A stretch of DNA of 27,778 nucleotides from NCBI GenBank assembly GCA_000969725.1, contig JXSR01S008780.1; one strand, written 5' to 3'. A model generated the notes under the pieces. That model ran no database searches. It worked only from the letters and a program-made list of their open reading frames with translations, and was not told the origin of the DNA. Below, piece after piece: positions 12,901-19,300 of this stretch (the stretch's first letter is position 1; each line of letters opens with the position of its first letter). The position numbers were made by a program, and so were the translations under genes. This DNA is from Ophiothrix spiculata (taxonomy: Eukaryota; Echinodermata; Ophiuroidea; Amphilepidida; Ophiotrichidae).

Positions 12901-13416
12901 TTTCCACCAGAGCTTGTAGCAACTCCTTATAATGCTTTTGGTAGAATTTTATTCCAATCATGCTCTGTGATACATATGGAATCAGACTGATTAACAGTTA
13001 CCCCAATTTTGCTGTTTTTGCAAAGTTTGTGAACCAATTTGCAACATCTAGAGGAATATTTAGCAGAGTTTGAGAAAACATTCTGAGTCTGTGGTCACCA
13101 TATCTATTTTTTCACTTTATAAGCTTACCAAGATATCTAATTAAATCCAAAATATGAAGCAACCAGTCACTTTGTAGCCAAGAAATTGAACAGGATATGA
13201 AAGTTCATTTACAAAATGATTGATTGTGAAAATATTCATAATCCTTTTCAACAAAAAAACACTTCATTTTCTTTATTTTCTCAGGAAGCTATGAAGACAC
13301 AGAGAGAAAGACGATTTGCCATCGTTACTATGTACAGAAAATATAGAGCTGGAGATTTGCCAGATATACAGATCAAATATTCTGACCTGATCGCCCCATT
13401 GCAAGCTTTGGCCCAG
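805..13416 (+). CDS. PRKDC: PRKDC (DNA-PKcs), internal part of the gene: eight exons, both ends missing
   Basis: DNA-PKcs is the very large nuclear PI3K-like kinase that Ku recruits to DNA double-strand ends in non-homologous end joining. The exons are 805-954, 1671-1844, 5165-5263, 6125-6335, 9602-9785, 10170-10406, 12612-12721 and 13285-13416. Their phases join without a break to give about 432 residues. Recognition rests on conserved blocks: TLCLEV, CREVMYDILMWVYDNYR, NFWSHETRLPTGTLDRL, SPDFKRELFEHPL, TPMFVETQ, GQVRATQ, NWLTGS, VLRLKKRFLKD and YRAGDLPDIQIK. They occur in the same order as in vertebrate DNA-PKcs. This is the segment around the T2609 phosphorylation cluster. The kinase domain would come more than a thousand residues later. 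No later exon is found on the + strand to the end of the window. Introns hold transposons and decayed copies of exon edges. The family call is very sure; the exact boundary between exons 7 and 8 is not. Confidence 0.95.
955..1650 (+). repeat. Tandem array of decayed copies of the 3' edge of PRKDC exon A plus adjoining intron
   Basis: Four further copies of a unit of about 150-165 bp follow the intact exon, starting near 1000, 1160, 1314 and 1469. Each begins with a version of TATGGCCAGCCCAAGAC, continues through AGAATTGATATCATCAC and GCTTTCATGGAAGT, and ends in the pyrimidine-rich intron block CCCTCCACTCCCAA. The exon donor (GTAAAC at 955) recurs at 1119 and 1268 and is lost in the last two copies. 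The copies have indels and stops, and only the first is a clean exon. The last copy has an internal local duplication of TTTCATGG and ATTTGATATAATCACC-like blocks. Confidence 0.88.
1671..1844 (+). CDS. PRKDC: PRKDC exon B (CREVMYDILMWVYDNYR segment)
   Basis: The acceptor is a pyrimidine stretch ending in AAATACAG and the donor is CG|GTAGGT at 1845. The frame starts RDEETQLVALKL and ends in CREVMYDILMWVYDNY, with R split across the intron. An ATG at 1516 opens this frame through the intron, but it is not the start: the acceptor and the protein alignment place the exon start at 1671. Confidence 0.93.
1845..3010. other. PRKDC intron with small inverted repeats
   Basis: No coding exon is seen. 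A 12-bp perfect inverted repeat, GTAAATTTTGCA at 2153-2164 and its reverse complement at 2258-2269, encloses a CG-containing core and may be a small MITE. A short stem, TAGAGGGT at about 2489 and ACCCTCTA ending at about 2518, lies further right. The remainder is plain A+T-rich intron. Confidence 0.5.
3015..3267. mobile_element. 253-bp MITE with ATTT target duplication
   Basis: Terminal inverted repeats start GTGACCTGCTCCCATG on the left and, read inward from the right end, GTGACCTGCTCCCACA. Similarity extends for about 33 bp (3015-3045 against 3236-3267). ATTT flanks both ends (3011-3014 and 3268-3271), consistent with a 4-bp target duplication. The interior has no convincing coding sequence, so it is non-autonomous. 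The superfamily is not assigned. Confidence 0.75.
3751..3960. repeat. Dispersed repeat family A, copy 1
   Basis: The stretch with CAACAAGCAGCTGATTGACG, GGGAAGTAAATAAG, TCAAATCATAAC, TGATTTGGTCCTAA and CAATCATTACT reappears, diverged and split in two, at 11482-11595 and 12094-12145. Its right part, a GGGATCCCCTCCAAATTGTC block followed by the palindrome CCCTTTGATATCAAAGGG, reappears at 17073-17118. It is therefore an interspersed repeat. No protein is visible. Confidence 0.7.
4245..4372. repeat. Imperfect inverted repeat, GC-richer than its surroundings
   Basis: The left arm (CTCAACCTGCAGCTGAC then TGCCCAAAACCGTCAG) and the right arm (read back as CTCAACTTTGGCTGACCG then TCCGGAAATGCC) can pair partly over about 45 bp. 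The segment stands out in base composition from the surrounding intron. It is probably an old fold-back element. The open frame across it is not a credible gene. Confidence 0.4.
5165..5263 (+). CDS. PRKDC: PRKDC exon C (acidic linker)
   Basis: A 99-bp exon between acceptor TTTTTAG and donor AG|GTTGGT. It encodes an acidic segment, DEDSRQEEGADEVLEMAKDT followed by LLQGLSDDEQGH. This corresponds to the vertebrate stretch with the pattern AKDVLIQGL that precedes NFWSHETRLP. The phases (G at the start, AG at the end) join exons B and D in frame. Confidence 0.88.
5518..5722. mobile_element. About 205-bp MITE with imperfect inverted ends
   Basis: The left end (TATTCACACAAG, then CTAACTTTATTTCTGG) pairs with the right end read backwards (TATTCACAAAATGG, then TAACTTTATTCTAGG). 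The interior repeats TAACTT/TTATTCC-type words. There is no coding content. The exact outer boundary and any target duplication are unclear. Confidence 0.5.
5842..5945. repeat. Fold-back repeat family B, copy 1
   Basis: The 33-bp arms 5842-5874 and 5913-5945 pair with about two mismatches, around the words TGTAAACAAAAATCCAG and CTGGATTTTTGTTTACA. They surround a 38-bp loop containing TTTACAAACAATTGGGCTC. A diverged copy in the other orientation lies at 17697-17797 in the STYXL1 region, so this is an interspersed MITE-like family. The small + strand reading frame through it is incidental. Confidence 0.75.
6125..6335 (+). CDS. PRKDC: PRKDC exon D (NFWSHETRLP segment)
   Basis: The acceptor is TCTTTTCAAG and the donor is GAG|GTGAGA. 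Of the whole window this exon is among the closest to vertebrate DNA-PKcs: SNFWSHETRLPTGTLDRLVA, then SYATSLLLEMTSKSPDF, then FEHPLQECKFE. It ends in phase 0 and joins EITIDHSW of exon E. Its last 100 bp or so are duplicated just downstream. Confidence 0.95.
6397..6508 (+). pseudogene. Decayed copy of the PRKDC exon D tail
   Basis: The copy matches the exon's 3' edge and the intron start. GAGAGTCCCTACTTCAAGTG stands for the exon's AGAGTCCTGACTTCAAGAG. GGAGTTGTTTAAACATCTAG and AGGAATATAAGTTTATGGTG follow in the same order as in the exon. The donor equivalent (ATG|GTGAAA at 6491) lies 155 bp after the real donor. The copy has in-frame damage, including a TAG, so it cannot replace the exon. Confidence 0.85.
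6855..6951 (+). pseudogene. Decayed copy of PRKDC exon E
   Basis: This is a ghost of the exon at 9602-9785. It has GGAAGAAACACAATCTTGC, TTTTGTTGAG and TCATCACCAGGAAGC, then GGTTCCCAAACCCAATCTGG, in the same order and at the same spacing as GGAAGAAGCGTAACCTTGCC, TTTGTTGAG and TCATCACCAGGAAGCGGGGG in the real exon. Sequence over the first phosphorylation sites is lost, and stops interrupt the frame. A CCCTGTAG acceptor-like stretch precedes it. Confidence 0.88.
7229..8549. mobile_element. 1.3-kb non-autonomous DNA transposon with TTAA target sites
   Basis: TTAA lies at 7225-7228 and 8550-8553. The ends read inward GGGCCCTGTCAACCCTT and GGGCTCTGTTAACCCTT. Behind the left end, arms of roughly 300 bp (about 7240-7560 and 7590-7925) form a long imperfect hairpin, including matched blocks such as CCCGTAAAATTTTGGGCC and CTGACCATCATGTTCAGTATG. 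The right third carries GTCACAAACGTTAC at 8110, 8308 and 8488, plus a near copy at 8081 and appended half-copies. TTAA duplication occurs in the piggyBac and Kolobok superfamilies. The GG-start ends are more like Kolobok, but this is a guess. No transposase is seen. The 143-codon frame at 7930-8361 looks incidental. Confidence 0.8.
8554..9601. other. PRKDC intron, remainder
   Basis: No exon, RNA gene or well-formed repeat is seen. Small open frames on both strands lack splice context or family resemblance. It ends in the CCACCCTGCAG acceptor of exon E. Confidence 0.5.
9602..9785 (+). CDS. PRKDC: PRKDC exon E: T2609-type phosphorylation cluster
   Basis: The exon opens in phase 0 with EITIDHSWKKRNLAISTPMF and ends at ATQDL plus one base. 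It contains six S/T-Q sites. VETQ and SSQ (9668-9682) match vertebrate T2609 and S2612. An SQSQ pair follows, then RATQ (vertebrate T2638) and TATQ (T2647). In vertebrates DNA-PKcs itself and ATM/ATR phosphorylate this cluster, and its phosphorylation releases the kinase from DNA ends. Here a serine/glycine-rich spacer replaces the vertebrate sequence between the first and last sites. The gene family is certain; regulation by these sites in this organism is inferred. Confidence 0.95.
10170..10406 (+). CDS. PRKDC: PRKDC exon F (NWLTGS segment, Ser/Thr-rich)
   Basis: The acceptor is TCAACAG and the donor is G|GTAAGA. It encodes DAVASRKNAYNWLTGSQDTF, then a Ser/Thr-rich stretch, SSLLFTIGSSSKKTRK and FGQQRLRPDQDETDSGS. 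The YNWLTGS and SLLF words match the vertebrate FDWLTGS and SLLF, and the basic/acidic end aligns with GKKRLGLPGDEVD. It has one further SQ (GSQD) and one TTQ. It is probably a disordered, protease-accessible region. Confidence 0.93.
10530..10807 (+). mobile_element. 3' end of a LINE (non-LTR retrotransposon)
   Basis: The frame starting TCTTTTCATGTTGCTGGTCC reads SFHVAGPQMWNNLPQHIHEA, the usual C-terminal end of CR1/L2/Jockey-like reverse-transcriptase proteins. One base change of frame near 10607 gives KSLLKSHLFNTA and a stop (pattern FKxLLKxHLF). A 3' UTR follows, ending GGCGCATTATAAATCCTGC and a (ATGT)n tail at about 10785-10807. The copy is 5'-truncated and frameshifted, hence dead, and lies in the sense direction in the PRKDC intron. 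Confidence 0.8.
10808..11481. other. PRKDC intron, unassigned
   Basis: A short repeated phrase (AAATTGGTGCAGAAGCTCC and AAATTGGCGCAAAGG near 10900-10940) is visible. Nothing else can be assigned, and no exon is seen. Confidence 0.4.
11482..12145. repeat. Dispersed repeat family A, copy 2, split by an insertion
   Basis: The left half (CAGCAAGCAGCCAACTAATG, GGGAAGTAAATTAG, TCAAATCATAACC) matches 3751-3860. The right half (GTGATTTGGTCTTAATCAAT and CATTACTCAATCTCTTA) matches 3861-3905. About 500 bp of fold-back sequence sits between them, so the fold-back element inserted into an existing repeat copy. Confidence 0.7.
11596..12093. mobile_element. Fold-back element inserted in repeat A, with a strong 80-bp-arm hairpin
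   Basis: Arms at about 11644-11725 and 11729-11813 pair closely over GTTGGATGCGTGTGACTACT and the flanking ACTGATCCCGCGG/CGAGGGATCAGG. They leave only a few bases between the arms. A second inverted pair lies outside: ACTATACCTCATAAATATTT at about 11819-11838, and AATATTTATGAGGTTTAGTA near 12015. The ends TATTCAAATGAAC and its approximate complement near 12080 may be its termini. It is CpG-rich (CCCGCGG, AAGCGGCGAAGCGG) against an A+T-rich background. There is no coding content. Confidence 0.65.
12146..12611. other. PRKDC intron, unassigned
   Basis: No exon or repeat is recognised. An 81-codon minus-strand frame at 12161-12406 has no splice context or family resemblance. The stretch ends in the acceptor TTATATCAAG. 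Confidence 0.4.
12612..12721 (+). CDS. PRKDC: PRKDC exon G (VLRLKKRFLKD segment)
   Basis: It encodes GGPDKDVLRLKKRFLKDHAA, then TSAYFMKKAVREKQMRE, matching the basic vertebrate stretch around DLLRLRRRFMRD. The donor is ambiguous. Ending at 12721 keeps phase 0 into exon H but needs a GC donor (AG|GCGAGT). Ending at 12725 uses GT (A|GTAATT) and needs an acceptor four bases further in at exon H (GAAG|CT). Both give the same protein length and differ in only two residues (EA or AT). Confidence 0.85.
12722..13284. other. PRKDC intron, unassigned
   Basis: A+T-rich intron with no recognisable repeat. It ends in a strong polypyrimidine tract (TTTTCTTTATTTTCTCAG) before exon H. Confidence 0.5.
13285..13416 (+). 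CDS. PRKDC: PRKDC exon H (GDLPDIQIK segment), last exon found
   Basis: It encodes 44 residues: EAMKTQRERRFAIVTMYRKY, then RAGDLPDIQIKYSDL, then IAPLQALAQ. Vertebrate DNA-PKcs has YRHGDLPDIQIK followed by LITPLQAVAQ at this point and continues with the FAT region. The donor is a strong CAG|GTAAGT at 13417, so transcription and splicing should continue, yet no next exon is found in the remaining 14 kb of + strand. Confidence 0.95.
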
Positions 13417-13463
13417 GTAAGTTTGACCTATAACCATCTGACATTTGACCAAGAATGACCTCA

Positions 13464-13560
13464 TGACATTGTTGAGACAATTCAAGGTTGAAATTTACCA
13501 AATAAACATATCAAGAGCTCTGATCTTATCACCCCATTGCAGGCTTTGGTACAGGTAACT
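13464..13560 (+). pseudogene. Tandem copy of the PRKDC exon H tail
   Basis: Starting 50-90 bp after the exon, the frame reads NLPNKHIKSSDLITPLQALV followed by Q and a donor CAG|GTAACT. It aligns residue for residue with the exon's DLPDIQIKYSDLIAPLQALA. A TGA replaces the glycine codon just upstream (exon GCTGGAGATTTG, copy GGTTGAAATTTA). The unit length is about 140 bp, measured donor to donor. Because about 20 codons and the donor survive, it could act as a cryptic or alternative exon, but no clear acceptor is seen. Confidence 0.8.
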
Positions 13561-13727
13561 TTGCCATATAAAACCTCTTCCTAACATTGGACCCAAAAGA
13601 CAATTGGAAGTGGCTATTTGCACTGAGACGGTGCGGATTACAAGAATTTTCTCCTTATTCACACTGCTAAATTTGCTGATACAACGCATGCGCAAAAGAT
13701 CTGCGCCTATCTCCTGAAGAGTCTGTA

Positions 13728-14805
13728 CAGGGTGTCCCAATAAAAATGCATCACTTATGTTTTTGATCATATCTCAGAAACTAATGAACAAAAATTAAAA
13801 CTCTTTTCATAATAATAATAATAAGTATAGTTTAGTCTTTCATTGGTAAAATTTCGAGCAAAATCCATTGAGCCATTCTTGAGAAAACTAGAATTTTGTA
13901 AGACAACTCAATTTTACCCATTCCAATGGGGTTTACCACAGTGACGGTTATTTGCAACTATCATCGATCTGACATGACCATGTCACCACAGTAGTAGGCC
14001 TACTCTAAATGGAAAACTCATTTTATTCATGGATAAACTCCTTTTCAGGAAAGCAACTACAAAACAACAACGACAACAATAACAACAACAACAGAAAATT
14101 AAGAATTTGAATAAACCTTGTTAAAACTTGAAAGCTTGTCTGATCACACTCGACTCCCTTCATTGTCCGGGACTTAAACCGTCGCATTGGACCAGGAACA
14201 TGATGATAAGAACTCAAAGGCACTAGGAAACAGATTGTGGAAATGCGAAAGGCAGAGTTGCCTGAAACTTACTTAAAACTGTACCAAAATTATTCAACGC
14301 TATCAGACATTCCACTTTTCACGAGGAAGTGAATAACTGCTTTGTTATTTTTATTTGAATATGTTGACACTGCTCTTGTAAAGGGAGAGACAGTTATAAA
14401 GATTTTCTTTTTTATGTAACCAACACATTGAATTACGGTGCCACTTTCAGTGCTGAAAAATATATCAAAATTGTGTTTCAGTGTCTATTCCATATTTTGT
14501 GATCTTTAAGTTTCTGCTTTGCAAGTTTAAATTAAATTGATCAATAGTAACCAAAGATGTGCTTTATTAACATGATAAACATGAGTTACTGTTACTGTGG
14601 TAAACCTCACTGGAATGGAGTAAAATTGAGTCTTCTTACAAAATTCTAGTTTTCTCAAGAATGGCTCAACGGATTTTGCTCAAAATTTCACCGATGAAGG
14701 ACTAAACTATACTAATTAGTATTATGAAAAAAAATAAATTTTTGTTTATTGGTTTCTGAGATTTGATCAAAAACAAAAGTGATGCATTTTTATTGGGACA
14801 CCCTG
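13728..14805. mobile_element. 1.08-kb non-autonomous mariner-like element, TA-flanked
   Basis: TA lies at 13726-13727 and 14806-14807. The ends read CAGGGTGTCCCAATAAAAAT on both sides. Inverted similarity continues for over 200 bp, including CTCAAGAATGGCTCAA-type blocks near 13885 and 14650. TA duplication and CAGGGTGTCCC ends are typical of Tc1/mariner-superfamily elements. The core has a CAA-repeat stretch (about 14060-14095) and no transposase. The element sits where the PRKDC and STYXL1 parts meet. Confidence 0.88.
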
Positions 14806-14884
14806 TATAAAAGCCTCATGTATGTATGTATGTATATGTAATTCTGATGACTCACAAATCATGTAAATCCAAGGTGTAGACCAG

Positions 14885-15840
14885 GTGTGTATTTCACAAA
14901 GAGTTAAGAAAGTTCGTAAGTATTGGAAACTAGATTCAGTCATAAAGTTACAAACAATTTTAATTTTATTTCACAAAAGACTTAGGATTAAATGCATTCA
15001 TAGATATCTTCATTTGTCTACGATCAACTTTTAATCATCGTAAGCATTGTAAATATGATCGTAAATTTGGAATCCATTATAATAAAAATGGCCACCGATT
15101 CAAAACTTCGCTATTTCTGTTATTTCTAAATGTCGATCAGACTTTTGCTACTTAATAAAGACAATTATAATTTAATAATTTCCTGTAAGTTTAAGATTGT
15201 TTTTTTCTTCAAAATTTACAAAAGTTTGCAGACGTTTTAACAGTTAAAGAATTAATGTTACCAAATTTGATTGTGCTTTATGCGTATTCATCAACTTTCA
15301 CGCCACAACTTGATTGACAGGTTCAATATAAACAACTCATTCTGGAATGCATGGAATGCCGGTATCACTAATTTGCATATTAGATATAATAAAAGAGAGT
15401 TCAATCATTTTTCATTAAAAGTTGTATCAACTTTGGTTTAATATAAAGTCTGATCATGATCATTTAGAAAAAATGCACATTTAAAATATCACGAAACGTG
15501 TATGCTATTATTTGTTGAATTTTGAACAAATGCGTTTCTGACATAGGTATCTATCTTTTTAATAACTCAAAACCTAATAATGCTGTGATATCAAAAAATT
15601 TTGAGTATCTAGAGGAGGGTTGTGATATATTTTGTGCAAAGTTTCATTTTATTTAAAGTCTATAGTTTTAGCACAAGGTCATTTTTCTACATGTAACCAT
15701 TTTTTGGGACACCTGTTATCTTCGTTCGAAGCTCCGATTACTTTTATAACCTTTAGTGAAATGGAACTTAAGATCATTTGTAGTCACGATCATTTTTAGA
15801 CTTGCAAAAGGAACTTCTGATCCCCTTTGTGAAATACACC
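14885..15840. mobile_element. About 0.95-kb DNA element with GTATTTCACAAAG ends
   Basis: The left end TGTGTATTTCACAAAG and the right end, read back as GGTGTATTTCACAAAG, form a terminal inverted repeat. CCAG flanks both sides (14881-14884 and 15841-15844) as a possible 4-bp duplication. The interior has further weakly paired blocks around ATCGTAA words and no protein-coding stretch. The superfamily is not assigned. Confidence 0.65.
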
Positions 15841-15974
15841 CCAGCCCTTTCAACTTGTTAAAAGGCGCACGACAAGTCTGATTTTTTTCACTTTAAATAT
15901 GATGTGTTCATATTTGCCAGTCTACATGATATTCTTTATAGCTGTTAAAATTGTGCATTAATGCATGAGTACTG

Positions 15975-16142
15975 CAAAATTTAATGATTTAATGCAGCCC
16001 ACCATACTAAAAGAGAATGTATACCTCTTCATATATAATAAGGGCATACCAGATTTGTCAAAATTACGAATTAATCTAAACTTCCAGATGTAGAATTTTT
16101 AATGATAAAATGTGCAGCTCACAATGCTACAAGAGGATTGAA
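15975..16142. repeat. Short tandem duplication beside STYXL1 exon 5
   Basis: TTTAATGATTTAATGCAGCC, then CACCATACTAAAAGAG, recurs about 118 bp later as TTTAATGATAAAATGTGCAG, then CTCACAATGCTACAAGAGG. It is an old two-copy duplication just downstream (in STYXL1 direction) of the last exon found. Confidence 0.55.
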
Positions 16143-16208
16143 TTAGTATGCACATGTATTCTATTCAATTATAGACCAACAAAATGACATAGAATTCCAG
16201 CTTCTTAC

Positions 16209-16309
16209 AGATGAAATCTACAGCAGTCTGGAAGGCTTCATACAGCTCAGCATCCTCATCATCTTCTGCTTGGATAAACAGGAAATCATCCTCTTTCCAG
16301 CTCGCTGAT
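16209..16309 (-). CDS. STYXL1: STYXL1 coding exon 5 (start of the phosphatase-like fold)
   Basis: The acceptor is GCTTTTCAG and the donor is ATCT|GTAAGA. It reads ISASWKEDDFLFIQAEDDED, then AELYEAFQTAVDFI. The pattern IxxEDxxxxxLxxxFxxAxxFI is the general-acid loop and following helix of dual-specificity phosphatases. The next residues should lead into the signature loop. The acceptor region is the source of the tandem array immediately upstream. Confidence 0.9.
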
Positions 16310-19300
16310 CTGAAAAGCAATCAGCAAATTATAAGAAATTGTTTTGAATTCCAAAAGTTTTGGTAAAAAATAACTGTTTGAATAAATTTAGATTTGAATA
16401 TCCTATTTCTGAGAAGACTTAAGACTTAACATATTGTTATCTTTTATTCCATTTTTGTACTGATACCCTTCCACCTTAATGGCCTGAAAAGTAATCAGCA
16501 AGTTATTAGAAATTGTTTTGAATTCCAAAAGTTTGGGTAAATATAACTGTTTGAATAAATTTAGATTTGGATATCCATATAAATACCGAGTTGGGGCATT
16601 TATGACTGAGCATATTGTGATCTTTTATTCCTTTTTTACTGATTCGCTTCCAGCTGATTTGAACAGTAATCAGCAAATTATAAGGAATTGTTTTGAATTC
16701 CAAAAGTTTGGGTAAATATAACTATTTGAATAAATCTAGATTTTGATATCCTAATTAAGAGTAGGGGCTGTTATGACTAACATTATATTGTGATATTTTA
16801 TTCCTTTTTACTGATATGCTACCGACTTTTTGATCTGAAAAGAAATCAGCAAATTATAAGAAATTGTTTTGAATTCCAAAAGTTTGGGTAAATATAACCA
16901 TTTGAATAAATTAAGATTTTGATATACTAATTAAGAGTAGAGGCTGTTATGACTTAACATAATATTGTGATTTTTTATTCCTTTTTATTGATACGCTACT
17001 GACTTGTTAATCTGAAAAGAAATCAGCAAATTATAAGAAATTGTTATGAATTCCACATGTTTGGGTAAAGATAAGGGATCCTCTCAAAATTGTCTCTTTG
17101 AATTCAAAGGAACCTTTAAGGAATGTCAGTTCTCATGCATCACGTAATGCAATTTTTGACCTTGTTCAGCAGCAGATGCAAATCATAGAAAAGGTCTATA
17201 CATTTTGTTCATCTTTCATTGGCATATAAGTCTGTTAGCTATATGCTACTTCAACTGGAAATACTCAATAGAGTCAAACCCATGTTTCCATAGGGTACTT
17301 ACATGTCTGGAACAATCATGCCGACATAAATCACAGCTTTTATTTTCAAATCTTTGCACATCTGTTTACTAGCTGCTTGCAAGCTGTTGCCTAGATACAG
17401 TTGCCCTGGAAATACTTCCACCGGATAAGTCTGTAAAACATCTAGCTCTCGTGGCATATAGATGATCTTCTGTGTTCGTAAAAATGGATAAAGAGCAGAG
17501 AATTCCTCGTAACCACCTCTTAAAACCTTGACTGGATTACGACTTCCCATATCTGCCATCACCTTGGCACATGACATTGCTGGACCTGCAACAAAATTGG
17601 AAAGACATTTTTAAATTTATTGTTTCATCTGAATGGCAGCTGTAGATAAAACTCATATTTATAGAGATGGTTTCAGATTATAGACCAAACAATAATCTAT
17701 TGGGCAGTGAAAACAAAACTTCAGATTGCAGGGCCAAATCGTTTGTAAATTTAACCCTACCCTGGATTTTAGTTTACATTGTCCAATTCATATTCATTTT
17801 GCCTATAGTGTGTTGGTTTATTATGTATATTATAATTGACCTCTCCTTGACAATGTTGTTTAGTTATGATGCAGCAGATCTCATTTGAGTACTGGCCTCC
17901 ATTTGGTTCTTACAGAAACCTAGAATTTAATTTGATTGTTTGTCATATTTAGTTCCCTGTGTTAATTATTATATTGCAAAGCCATTAACCCTGACTCACA
18001 AACTAAATAAACTATCCAAGTCTGCATATGCCATACAAAATGTTTCATCTTTCACTGGAATTCAAACCCCCGACCTCACACATCCCAATCCAATGTCCAG
18101 CTATGCCAAGCCATCAAGTATGGCCTGCCTTGGCAGCAGTTTCATGCCCAAATATATCCGATTCTATAATGTATTCAGAATTAAGCGAATTTCTTGATTT
18201 TTGTTTGCTGGATTTTGTTAGATACAGGCGATTTTTCAGTAGAAGATTGATGTGATTATTGACAGTAAAATGTCTGAAAATTCGAGCTTGCTAAAGTCAT
18301 GAAATTTCATTCATTTCATTTGTAAATATTCGACCTGGTTTGATTTATGGCATTAATACTGCAGGCATGTCTGTAGGACTTAGAGTTTAAGTGATCTGCA
18401 GATCATTGTGGCTGACAAAAGACTACAGTACAAACTCTTACCTTGGACCTTGAGACTGTGTGTCCGATTATCCAAAACAATGACATGCATCTTGCACTCT
18501 AGCTCTGCATCATACGGCACTAAAAACTCACCAGTTGGAGACTGCAGGTTGAAAAGATACGATAAAGGGAAACAAATCTTATTTTTAAAAACAACAGCAT
18601 AATGTATGTTTAACACCTTAAACAGTTTTGTAAAATATATGTATTTGGTTTCAGTCATGCTCACTTTCAAAGGTTCTTCTCTAGGTACTCCGGTCTTCCT
18701 CTTGCATTTAAAACTGAACACAGAAAGATCTTGGGACCTCGGAAGAAATGAGCTTCATTTGATTTAGATGCTTTCTTGACGCAATGTGGTTTATCTTTCT
18801 TTCTTATTTTCACTTTTGTATGTGCATTGTTGTCTTTTAACCCCTTTTTTTAAATTGAGAATCTGTCTGCATTTTGCATTAGCTGCCATATGTATGTGGG
18901 ACTTACCTGGGGTGCTTTCTTGGAAGTGACAATGTGACTCTCATTGTACTCATGTATTTCTCTCGCATCTGCAAAAATAAAACGGTTTCAAAATTAGTTA
19001 TGTGATACAATCATTTTCACAATTGCTCTTTTTGAAATGCTTTAACCATATCTGACTACAATATAGTCTTGTTTCAAACAAAATGCAATTGAATATAATA
19101 TCATAACTTGTATTTAAACAAAATGCAATCAGATATCATAACTTGTATCAAACAAAGTACAATTGAATATCATAACTTGTATTGAACAAAAAACAATTGA
19201 ATTTCATAATTTATTATGAAACAAAACACAGTTGAAATTTATAACTTGTATCAAACAAAATACAATTGAATATCATAACTTATCAAACAAAATATTTATT

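Noticed and set aside
13495..13770. 91-codon minus-strand frame
   Set aside because: It is the antisense of the exon H copy plus a transposon end. The same antisense shadow appears opposite exon H itself at 13273-13485.
16310..17080. Possible satellite array unrelated to genes
   Set aside because: The unit includes the STYXL1 exon 5 acceptor and first exon bases, so it arose locally from the gene.
17940..18255. Two overlapping + strand frames of 75-85 codons
   Set aside because: They lie in the antisense of a SINE remnant and a STYXL1 intron and resemble no known protein.
19075..19300. CRISPR-like regular repeats
   Set aside because: The units are contiguous and diverged, with no unique spacers. 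The genome is animal, so this is a minisatellite.
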